This document shows, piece by piece, positions 32,323 through 39,734 of a stretch of 64,000 nucleotides of DNA (its first letter is position 1; each line of letters starts with the position of its first letter). Position numbers and translations under genes: made by a program. Location: assembly GCA_045660445.1 (NCBI GenBank), contig JAZRDR010000016.1:23513-87512 (forward strand), written 5' to 3'. The notes under the pieces were generated by a model. It ran no database searches and was not told the origin of the DNA. It saw nothing but the letters and a program-made list of their open reading frames with translations. The DNA comes from Faeciplasma sp045660445. Lineage in GTDB: Bacteria; Bacillota; Clostridia; Oscillospirales; Ruminococcaceae.

Positions 32323-33207
32323 ATGAACGCAACACTTTTGATACTTGCAGCAGGTCTTGGCTCTCGCTTCGGCGGCGACAAGCAGATATCTAACGTTGGC
32401 CCCAACGGCGAAATGCTTATGGAATATTCCATCTATGACGCTATCAAGGCAGGCTTTACAAAGGTAGTATTCATTTTAAAAGAGGAAATGATTCCTACAG
32501 TTAAAGAAAACATCGGCAAGAAGATCGAAAACTTGGTTAAGGTTGAGTATGCCGTTCAGGACTTTACAAAGCTCCCCGATTGGTATACTGTCCCCTCTGA
32601 CCGTGAAAAGCCTTTCGGCACAACTCACGCTGTTTTGTGCGCAAAGGATTATCTTACCGAGCCTTTTGCAACCATCAACGCCGACGATTATTATGGCGCA
32701 GAGGCTTATAAGATCATGTATAGCATTCTTGAAAACATTTCAGGAGCAGGCGAAGCCGCAATCGTTCCCTATATTTTAAAGAACACCGTCAGTGAAAACG
32801 GCGCTGTTACCCGCGGCATCTGCAAGGTTGAAAACGGCTTGCTCGTGAAGGTTGACGAAACGGGCGGAATCGTTCCTGATGGTGAAAAGATCGTTTGCCC
32901 CAAGGGCGAGGTTGACCCTGATGCCGAGGTTTCGATGAATTTCTGGGGCTTCAATCCCGAAACTCTTGAAAATATGACTAAGTATTTTGAAGATTTCCTT
33001 AAGGCTCTCACCCCCGATCAGATCAAGGCAGAGTGCCTGCTTCCCACAATGGTTGGCGATATGATCAACTCGGGCGAGCTGACAGTAAAGTCTGTCCCCT
33101 CAACTGACAAGTGGTTCGGCATGACCTATAAGGCTGACAAGGAAGACGTTGAAAACAAGCTCCGCGAGCTTCATGCAAACGGCGCTTACCCCGAGAAACT
33201 GTTTTAA
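32323..33207 (+). CDS. Nucleotidyltransferase, sugar-phosphate type
   Basis: 294-residue protein with a GT-A nucleotidyltransferase fold: LLILAAGLGSRFGGDKQ at the N terminus (pyrophosphorylase signature), GTTHAVLCAKDYL and INADDYYG (metal-binding Asp). It probably activates a sugar 1-phosphate with UTP or another NTP for envelope polysaccharides, but the substrate is not readable from the sequence. Ribosome site GAAGG precedes the ATG. Single gene, diverging from the aro operon and ending in a family A hairpin element. Confidence 0.8.
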   Translation: MNATLLILAAGLGSRFGGDKQISNVGPNGEMLMEYSIYDAIKAGFTKVVFILKEEMIPTVKENIGKKIENLVKVEYAVQDFTKLPDWYTVPSDREKPFGTTHAVLCAKDYLTEPFATINADDYYGAEAYKIMYSILENISGAGEAAIVPYILKNTVSENGAVTRGICKVENGLLVKVDETGGIVPDGEKIVCPKGEVDPDAEVSMNFWGFNPETLENMTKYFEDFLKALTPDQIKAECLLPTMVGDMINSGELTVKSVPSTDKWFGMTYKADKEDVENKLRELHANGAYPEKLF

Positions 33208-33216
33208 TAGAATTTT

Positions 33217-33344
33217 AAGGGGAACCCCGAACGGGTTCCCCTTAAATTATCCCTTCCTGCATCGGCTTCGCTCGCGCTCACGCCGCGACTTCATCGCGGC
33301 TGCGCCAATTAAGGAGCAAAATTCGAGGCGAAGCCCCGAATTTT
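33217..33344. repeat. Modular hairpin element, family A, copy 2
   Basis: Same order as copy 1 (1500-1637): AAGGGGAACCC hairpin (33217-33243, probably also the terminator of the nucleotidyltransferase gene), GCTCGCGCTCACG, a variable hairpin GCCGCGA-CTTCA-TCGCGGC (33282-33300), TGCGCCAATTAA, and AAAATTCG/CGAATTTT over GGC-GAA-GCC (33318-33344). Confidence 0.75.
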
Positions 33345-33405
33345 GAAAATTTAAAAAATGTTTTTCTTTCTTAGAAGCGACCCTGCGTGGCCGCCCCATC
33401 AAGCA

Positions 33406-34260
33406 TTATGCCAAACGCAAAATCACAAGCTGTGCGTTGTTGACTTCTGCTGTTCCGCCAACCTCTTCGGGCAAGGTTACCGTGCCCGTTGATGTGTGGT
33501 TGATAACGCTGATCTCGTCACCTGCATCTGCCTCGATGATCACCATGCCTGAGGTTACAGCCTCGATAGCACCCGATGCAAACGTTCCACCGGGAACTGC
33601 CGTTCCGTTAAGAGCAACTGCAAACTGGTTGGAAATTGCACCGATAACACGGATAAATACCAAATAAACGCCTGCTTCTTCGATAGTGATGGTGCCTTCT
33701 GTTGCCGTGAAGGTGAAGCCGTCGGAAATAGGGCCTGCAGAGTTGAAATCTACTGCCTCTTCAACTGCAACGTCCTGCTCGACGGTGTTATAAATATAAG
33801 CATAAGCGCTGATAGCGTCCTCGCCTGCAGGGCCGGGTTCACCCTGAGGACCTGTTGCGCCGGTAGGTCCCTGAGGGCCTGCGGGGCCAACGGGACCCTG
33901 AGGGCCTTCTGCACCCGAAGGGCCGATAGGTCCCACAGGACCGGGTGCACCGGTAGCACCTGTTGCACCCGTTGCGCCTGTTGCGCCTGTTGCACCCTGA
34001 GGACCTGCAGGGCCAACGGGACCCTGAGGACCTTGAGGACCAACGGGACCCTGAGGTCCCTGGGGGCCTTCGGGGCCGATGCAGCAGCAAGGTCCCGGCA
34101 TGGGAGGCATGGGGGGATAAATGGGCGGCATGGGAGGCATAGGTCTGCGGTTATCGCATCCGCAACCCGATGCCGTTACATAGGTTGTTGTGGGAGTAAC
34201 GTTATTGTTTGCACAACCGTTTGAATTGTTGTTTGTACCGTTACAATTACAATTTGCCAT
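33406..34260 (-). CDS. Collagen-like spore-surface-type protein (BclA-like)
   Basis: 284 residues in three parts: a Cys/Asn-rich head (1-40) and a Met-Pro-rich linker ending in CCC; 29 uninterrupted Gly-X-Y triplets (62-148, including five GAT in a row); and a C-terminal beta-rich domain of about 135 residues resembling the C1q/TNF-like trimerisation head of exosporium glycoproteins. There is no signal peptide, which fits assembly on the forespore from the mother cell. A sigma-K/sigma-E-like promoter lies upstream. Spore localisation is inference from family and promoter. Confidence 0.85.
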   Translation of the reverse strand: MANCNCNGTNNNSNGCANNNVTPTTTYVTASGCGCDNRRPMPPMPPIYPPMPPMPGPCCCIGPEGPQGPQGPVGPQGPQGPVGPAGPQGATGATGATGATGATGAPGPVGPIGPSGAEGPQGPVGPAGPQGPTGATGPQGEPGPAGEDAISAYAYIYNTVEQDVAVEEAVDFNSAGPISDGFTFTATEGTITIEEAGVYLVFIRVIGAISNQFAVALNGTAVPGGTFASGAIEAVTSGMVIIEADAGDEISVINHTSTGTVTLPEEVGGTAEVNNAQLVILRLA

Positions 34261-34311
34261 TATAAAAATCTCCTTTAAAGCTTGTTCGGGGACGGCAATG
34301 CCGTCCTTTTA

Positions 34312-34339
34312 TAATTTATGCTTTTGGCAAGGCTTAGGT
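34312..34339 (-). promoter_or_regulatory. Possible mother-cell sigma (K or E) promoter of the collagen-like gene
   Basis: Minus strand AC (34338-34339), 17 bases, CATAAATTA (34312-34320), matching the AC-16/17-CATANNNTA pattern known for sigma-K. A GGACGGC-ATT-GCCGTCC hairpin follows in the leader. Confidence 0.5.
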
Positions 34340-34421
34340 GACAAAGGAAGATGTCGGCTGACGAGCTTCCTTTTAGGGCGAGATTGTGAAAAAATTCTCA
34401 ATTTTTTTCGCGTATAAACTA

Positions 34422-34450
34422 TTTACAAAAGCAGTCGGTTATGCTAATAT
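34422..34450 (+). promoter_or_regulatory. Promoter of nifJ
   Basis: TTTACA (34422-34427), 17 bases, TAATAT (34445-34450), 69 bases before nifJ. Confidence 0.65.
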
Positions 34451-34519
34451 GGTATCTGTAAAGTTATGCGTTTGTCATAACGTTTCAAATCTTCATTACA
34501 AAAAGATAAGGAGATAACT

Positions 34520-37500
34520 ATGGCAAGAAAAATGAAAACCATGGATGGTAACAACGCTGCTGCATGGGCTGCATACCCGTTTACAGAAGTCGCTGCTATC
34601 TATCCCATCACTCCCTCCTCAGTAATGGCTGAGGTTACTGATGCTTGGTCTGCAAAGGGCCAGACTAACATCTTCGACCAGCCCGTTCGCGTTGCAGAAA
34701 TGCAGTCCGAAGCTGGTGCTGCAGGTACCGTTCACGGTTCCTTGGCTGCAGGCGCTCTCACCACCACTTATACTGCTTCTCAGGGTCTTCTCTTGATGAT
34801 CCCCAACATGTATAAGATTGCAGGTGAACTTTTGCCTTGCGTAATTCACGTATCCGCACGTTGCGTTGCATCTCACGCTCTTAACATCTTCGGCGATCAT
34901 TCCGACGTTTATGCTTGCCGTCAGACCGGTTTTGCAATGATGTGCTCCACCAACCCTCAGGAAGTTATGGACCTCGGTACCATCTCTCACCTTGCTACCA
35001 TCAAGTCAAGAGTTCCCTTCTTGCACTTCTTCGACGGTTTCAGAACCTCTCACGAAATTCAGAAGATCGAAACTTGGGACAAGGCTGACGTTGCTGAGCT
35101 TGTTGACATGGATTCCATTCAGGCATTCCGTAACAGAGCTATCAACCCTGAACACCCCGTTCTCCGCGGTACTGCTCAGAACCCCGACATCTTCTTCCAG
35201 GCTCGTGAAGCTTGCAACCCCTTCTATGACAACGTTCCCGCTGTTGTAGAGGAATATATGGACAAGGTTAATGCTAAGATCGGCACTAACTACAAGCTCT
35301 TCAACTACTATGGTGCTCCCGATGCTACTAAGGTTATCATCGCTATGGGCTCTGTATGTGACACTATCGAAGAAACTATTGATTACCTTAACGCTAAGGG
35401 CGAAAAGGTTGGTCTTATCAAGGTAAGACTTTACAGACCTTTCGCAGCTAACAAGCTTGTTGAAGCTATTCCCGAAACCGTTAAGATGATCTCTGTTCTT
35501 GACAGAACCAAGGAACCCGGTTCTTTGGGCGAACCCCTTTATCTTGACGTTGTTGCTGCTCTTCGTGGCACCAAGTTTGCTGAAACTCCCGTTGCTTGCG
35601 GACGTTACGGCTTGGGCTCTAAGGACACAACTCCCGATCAGATCAAGGCTGTATACGACAACTGCGCTTGCAAGCTTGACTACAAGCCCAGATTCACAAT
35701 CGGTATCGAAGACGACGTTACCAACCTCTCTCTTAAGAGCGAAGGCAAGCTTGACACTGCTCCTGCCGGCACCATCGCTTGCAAGTTCTGGGGCTTGGGA
35801 TCCGACGGTACTGTTGGTGCTAACAAGAACTCCATCAAAATCATCGGTGACCACACCGATAAGTACGCTCAGGCTTACTTCTCTTACGACTCTAAGAAGT
35901 CGGGCGGTGTAACCGTTTCTCACCTTCGTTTCGGCGACACACCTATCAAGTCTACCTACCTTATCAACCAGGCTGACTTCGTAGCTTGCCACAACGAATC
36001 TTATATCAACAAGTATGACATGGTTCAGGACGTTAAGCCCGGCGGTATCTTCTTGCTCAACTGCCAGTGGTCTGCTGAAGAACTTGAAGAAAGACTTCCC
36101 GGCCAGGTTAAGAGATATATCGCTGACAACAACGTTCAGTTCTACACCATCAACGGCGTTAAGCTCGGTAAGGAAACCGGCATGGGCTCCAGAATCAACA
36201 CCATTTTGCAGTCCGCATTCTTCAAGCTCGCTAACGTTATCGACTTTAACGATGCTTTGGGCTATATGAAGGCTGCTGCTGAAGCTTCTTACGCTAAGAA
36301 GGGTATGGACATCGTTGAAAAGAACTGGAACGCTATCGATGCTGGTCACCAGAACATCGTTAAGGTTGAAGTTCCCGAATCTTGGAAGACCGCTGCTGAC
36401 ACCGAAATCGGTTCCGCTAAGGTTGACGGCGAAGGCAAGCTCGTTGACTTCGTTAACAACATCTTGATTCCTTGCAACGCACAGCAGGGTGACAAGCTTC
36501 CCGTTTCTATCTTCGCAGACATGGCTGACGGTACATTCCCTCAGGGCTCTGCAGCATTCGAAAAGAGAGGCATCGCTATCGACGTTCCCGAATGGCAGCC
36601 TGAAAACTGCATCCAGTGCAACTTCTGCTCTTATGTATGTCCTCACGCTGTAATTCGTCCTTGCATTATGACTCAGGAAGAGCTTGATGCTGCTCCTGAA
36701 CTTGCAAAGGCAAAGGCTAAGCCTGCAACCGGTATGCCCGGCTACTACTTCGTAATGACAATGTCTGCACTCGACTGCACAGGTTGCGGCTCTTGTGTAA
36801 ACGTTTGCCCCGGCAAGAAGGGCGAAAAGGCTTTGGCTATGAGACCTTTGGACGAACAGCTTGCTGAACAGGAAGTATTCAACTATGCTCATGCATTGCC
36901 TGAAAAGCCTGAAGTTTTGGCTAAGTTCAAGGAAACCACCGTTAAGGGCTCTCAGTTCAAGCAGCCCTTGCTCGAATTCTCCGGCGCATGTGCTGGCTGT
37001 GGTGAAACTCCTTACGCTAAGCTTATCACTCAGCTCTTCGGTGACAGAATGTATATCGCTAACGCAACAGGTTGTTCTTCCATCTGGGGCGGTTCTGCAC
37101 CTTCCACTCCTTACACCACTAACAAGCTCGGCAAGGGTCCCGCTTGGGCTAACTCCTTGTTCGAAGATAACGCTGAATACGGCTACGGTATGTTCCTTGC
37201 TCAGAACACCATCCGTCAGAGAGCTATCGCTAAGGTTCTTGAACTTGAAAAGAACGTTGCATGCCCTGACTGCAAGGCTGTAATCGACGAATACCTCTCC
37301 ACCATCGACAACGGCAATCTTAACAGTGTTGCAACTGACAAGCTTGTTGCTCTTCTCGAAGGCATGGATACTGCTGAAGCTAAGGACATCCTTAAGGATA
37401 AGGACTTCTTGAGAAAGAAGAGCTTGTGGATCTTCGGTGGCGACGGCTGGGCTTACGATATCGGCTTCGGCGGTTTGGATCACGTTATCGCTTCCAACGA

Positions 37501-38074
37501 AGACATCAACATCTTCGTATTCGATACAGAAGTTTACTCTAACACAGGCGGACAGTCCTCTAAGGCTACTCCTACCGGTGCTATCGCTCAGTTCGCTGCA
37601 GCTGGTAAGACCGTTAAGAAGAAGGACCTTGCAGGCATCGCAATGACCTATGGCTACGTTTACGTTGCTCAGATCGCTATGGGTGCTGACTACAACCAGT
37701 GCATCAAGGCTATCTCTGAAGCTGAATCCTATAACGGTCCTTCCATCGTTATCGGTTATGCTCCTTGTATCAACCACGGTATCAAGGGCGGTATGAGCCT
37801 TGCTCAGACCGAAGAGAAGAAGGCTGTTGAGTCCGGTTACTGGCACCTCTTCAGATACGATCCCAGACTTGTTGCTGAAGGCAAGAATCCCTTCCAGCTC
37901 GACTCTAAGGCACCTAGCGCAGACTATAAGGACTTCATCATGAGCGAAGTTAGATACAACTCCTTGGCAAGATCCAACCCCGACAGAGCTGCTAAGCTCT
38001 TCGAATCGGCTGAAGCTTCCTCTAAGGACAAGTATGCTCACCTCGTATTCCTCTCTAAGAGAGACGATTTCTAA
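34520..38074 (+). CDS. nifJ: Pyruvate:ferredoxin (flavodoxin) oxidoreductase
   Basis: Converts pyruvate and CoA to acetyl-CoA, CO2 and reduced ferredoxin; central to anaerobic energy metabolism. A single 1184-residue chain with domains in the usual order: pyrimidine-binding N domain (NAAAWAAYPFTEVAAIYPITPSS), domain III, two 4Fe-4S clusters (CIQCNFCSYVCPHAVIRPC and CTGCGSCVNVCPGK, about 695-770), and the thiamine-diphosphate domain (GDGWAYDIGFGG, EVYSNTGGQSSKATPTG). Uniform codon use suggests very high expression. Ribosome site AAGGAGATAA. Confidence 0.97.
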   Translation: MARKMKTMDGNNAAAWAAYPFTEVAAIYPITPSSVMAEVTDAWSAKGQTNIFDQPVRVAEMQSEAGAAGTVHGSLAAGALTTTYTASQGLLLMIPNMYKIAGELLPCVIHVSARCVASHALNIFGDHSDVYACRQTGFAMMCSTNPQEVMDLGTISHLATIKSRVPFLHFFDGFRTSHEIQKIETWDKADVAELVDMDSIQAFRNRAINPEHPVLRGTAQNPDIFFQAREACNPFYDNVPAVVEEYMDKVNAKIGTNYKLFNYYGAPDATKVIIAMGSVCDTIEETIDYLNAKGEKVGLIKVRLYRPFAANKLVEAIPETVKMISVLDRTKEPGSLGEPLYLDVVAALRGTKFAETPVACGRYGLGSKDTTPDQIKAVYDNCACKLDYKPRFTIGIEDDVTNLSLKSEGKLDTAPAGTIACKFWGLGSDGTVGANKNSIKIIGDHTDKYAQAYFSYDSKKSGGVTVSHLRFGDTPIKSTYLINQADFVACHNESYINKYDMVQDVKPGGIFLLNCQWSAEELEERLPGQVKRYIADNNVQFYTINGVKLGKETGMGSRINTILQSAFFKLANVIDFNDALGYMKAAAEASYAKKGMDIVEKNWNAIDAGHQNIVKVEVPESWKTAADTEIGSAKVDGEGKLVDFVNNILIPCNAQQGDKLPVSIFADMADGTFPQGSAAFEKRGIAIDVPEWQPENCIQCNFCSYVCPHAVIRPCIMTQEELDAAPELAKAKAKPATGMPGYYFVMTMSALDCTGCGSCVNVCPGKKGEKALAMRPLDEQLAEQEVFNYAHALPEKPEVLAKFKETTVKGSQFKQPLLEFSGACAGCGETPYAKLITQLFGDRMYIANATGCSSIWGGSAPSTPYTTNKLGKGPAWANSLFEDNAEYGYGMFLAQNTIRQRAIAKVLELEKNVACPDCKAVIDEYLSTIDNGNLNSVATDKLVALLEGMDTAEAKDILKDKDFLRKKSLWIFGGDGWAYDIGFGGLDHVIASNEDINIFVFDTEVYSNTGGQSSKATPTGAIAQFAAAGKTVKKKDLAGIAMTYGYVYVAQIAMGADYNQCIKAISEAESYNGPSIVIGYAPCINHGIKGGMSLAQTEEKKAVESGYWHLFRYDPRLVAEGKNPFQLDSKAPSADYKDFIMSEVRYNSLARSNPDRAAKLFESAEASSKDKYAHLVFLSKRDDF

Positions 38075-38090
38075 TATGAAATAAAAATTG

Positions 38091-38119
38091 CTCCCCGAGA
38101 AATCGGGGAGCTTTTTTTG
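38091..38119 (+). terminator. Terminator of nifJ
   Basis: GCTCCCCGA-GAAA-TCGGGGAGC followed by TTTTTTT. Confidence 0.92.
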
Positions 38120-38132
38120 TTGTCGGAAATTA

Positions 38133-38161
38133 TTGAAAGCTTATTGCAAATGTGGTATTAT
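38133..38161 (+). promoter_or_regulatory. Promoter of the trypsin-like lipoprotein gene
   Basis: TTGAAA (38133-38138), 17 bases, TATTAT (38156-38161), 31 bases before the start. Confidence 0.6.
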
Positions 38162-38192
38162 ATAGCTATATCATTATTTATAAGGAGCAAAT

Positions 38193-39686
38193 ATGACAAA
38201 AATCCGCTTAATTTCTTTTGCATTGGCTTTTTCAATGCTTTTTATGCTTTTAACTGCCTGCGCTTCGGAAAAACCCGTTGTTAATGAAGAGCCTCCTTCA
38301 GACACAGAAGCAACCTCTGAAACACCGGATACTTCAGTTTCTTCGATTTCTGATACTTCTTTTGAAACGACCTCAACTCCCGAAACGACAACCGAACAGA
38401 CAATGCCCGATTTGGCAACAACATTAAATGAAAATACCGATTTTTCAGATTTAACACCCCACGAGCTTTATGAAATGTGCAAAAACAGCGTCGTTCATAT
38501 AGAAACTCCCTCGGGTGGAGGAACAGGCTTTTTCATTGACGAAACAACGGTTATAACAAACAACCACGTTATTGACGGCGCTTTTAGAATGATTGCAAAA
38601 ACTGTTGACGGCAAGATATTTAACGTAATACAAATTATCGCTAAATCTTCAAATCCCGACCTTGCAATTTTAAAGGTTGACGGAAAGGGAACTCCTTTTA
38701 AAATTGCATCAGAGATAGCAGAAGTTGGTGAAGATGTATATACAATAGGTGCTCCTCTTGGAATCTTCCCCACTTTTTCAAGCGGAATGGTTCAAAATAA
38801 CACCTTTGAAGAGTCGGGCGTTGGTTTTTATTTAACAAGCATCGGAACGATCTCCGGTAACAGCGGAGGGCCTGTGTTCAATTCCAAAGGTGAGATTATC
38901 GGTGTTGTTCAGGGCGGAATGAGCGACGGCTCTAACACGCTAGATATGATGATCAAGATCTCTCATATAAACGATCTTGACAGATCAAATCCTATTGAAG
39001 TCACCGGTAAAGAGCCTTTGCCTGAAGACAATATGGAAAAGGCATCTTCTTTGGCTTCGGCTAACGTTGGCGAGCTTGTTTCCTTCGGCACTTACGAGCA
39101 GGATAACGACGAAAGCACAACCGACGAAGAAATTTTGTGGATCGTTATTGATAAAACCGAAACAGAGGTTAAGCTTTTAAGCCTTTACGCATTGGATGCT
39201 TTGTCAATGATGAGACCAAACGAGCCGATGGACTGGGAAACCTCTCTTGTAAGAGAATTTTTGAACAACGAATTCTTTAACAAGGCATTTACAGCTTCTG
39301 AACAGCAGAAGATAAAGGCTGTAACCGTTAAAAACACTCCTAATCCTGTTCACGGAACTGATAACGGAAAGGATACTGTCGACAAGGTTTATATCTTCAG
39401 TCTTGAAGAGGTTGTTGAATATTACGGTATTGATGGCTATAACGAAGGTGTATATGAAAACACTTTTGCTCACGCATCTCAATTATGTGCAAGCAAGGGT
39501 GTATGGCTGGAAGACCCCACCTCAACAAGATGCTGGTGGTGGCTGCGCTCGGCAGGCGGATCTGAATCAAACGCTGCCGAAGTTGGTAGCTTCGGTTATA
39601 TCAGCTTTAACGGCACAAATGCTGCCAATCCCGAACTGGGCGGCAGCAGAGGTGTAAGACCTGTAATTCACGTTAGCTTAGATTAA
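38193..39686 (+). CDS. Trypsin-like serine protease lipoprotein with DUF6273-type C-terminal domain
   Basis: 497 residues: lipoprotein signal (lipobox LLTAC, Cys near 23), a Ser/Thr/Glu-rich linker (to about 75), an HtrA-like protease domain with an intact triad (His in TNNHVID, Asp in NPDLAIL, Ser in GNSGGPV), and a C-terminal domain from about residue 290 with the DUF6273 pattern (GELVSFGTYEQ, ILWIVID, WETSLVREFLNNEFF, TRCWWWLRS, GVRPVIHVSL). There is no PDZ domain. It probably acts outside the membrane on unknown targets. Ribosome site AAGGAGC. Confidence 0.85.
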   Translation: MTKIRLISFALAFSMLFMLLTACASEKPVVNEEPPSDTEATSETPDTSVSSISDTSFETTSTPETTTEQTMPDLATTLNENTDFSDLTPHELYEMCKNSVVHIETPSGGGTGFFIDETTVITNNHVIDGAFRMIAKTVDGKIFNVIQIIAKSSNPDLAILKVDGKGTPFKIASEIAEVGEDVYTIGAPLGIFPTFSSGMVQNNTFEESGVGFYLTSIGTISGNSGGPVFNSKGEIIGVVQGGMSDGSNTLDMMIKISHINDLDRSNPIEVTGKEPLPEDNMEKASSLASANVGELVSFGTYEQDNDESTTDEEILWIVIDKTETEVKLLSLYALDALSMMRPNEPMDWETSLVREFLNNEFFNKAFTASEQQKIKAVTVKNTPNPVHGTDNGKDTVDKVYIFSLEEVVEYYGIDGYNEGVYENTFAHASQLCASKGVWLEDPTSTRCWWWLRSAGGSESNAAEVGSFGYISFNGTNAANPELGGSRGVRPVIHVSLD

Positions 39687-39698
39687 TTACACATAAAA

Positions 39699-39727
39699 AA
39701 CCGCCCGAGCATTTCTGCCCGAGCGGT
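39699..39727 (-). terminator. Bidirectional terminator between the protease gene and gyrA
   Basis: AACCGC...GCGGTT stem with G-U pairs and T-runs on both strands, between convergent genes. Confidence 0.7.
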
Positions 39728-39734
39728 TATTTTT

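Noticed and set aside
33750..34043. Repetitive frames across the Gly-X-Y region
   Set aside because: They are off-frame readings of the collagen triplets.
35006..38041. 1011-codon open frame antisense to nifJ
   Set aside because: It mirrors nifJ, which has full conserved domains. Strong codon bias of a highly expressed gene removes stops from the opposite frame. The translated text has no recognisable domain and is rich in Ser, Val and Leu, as expected of a shadow.
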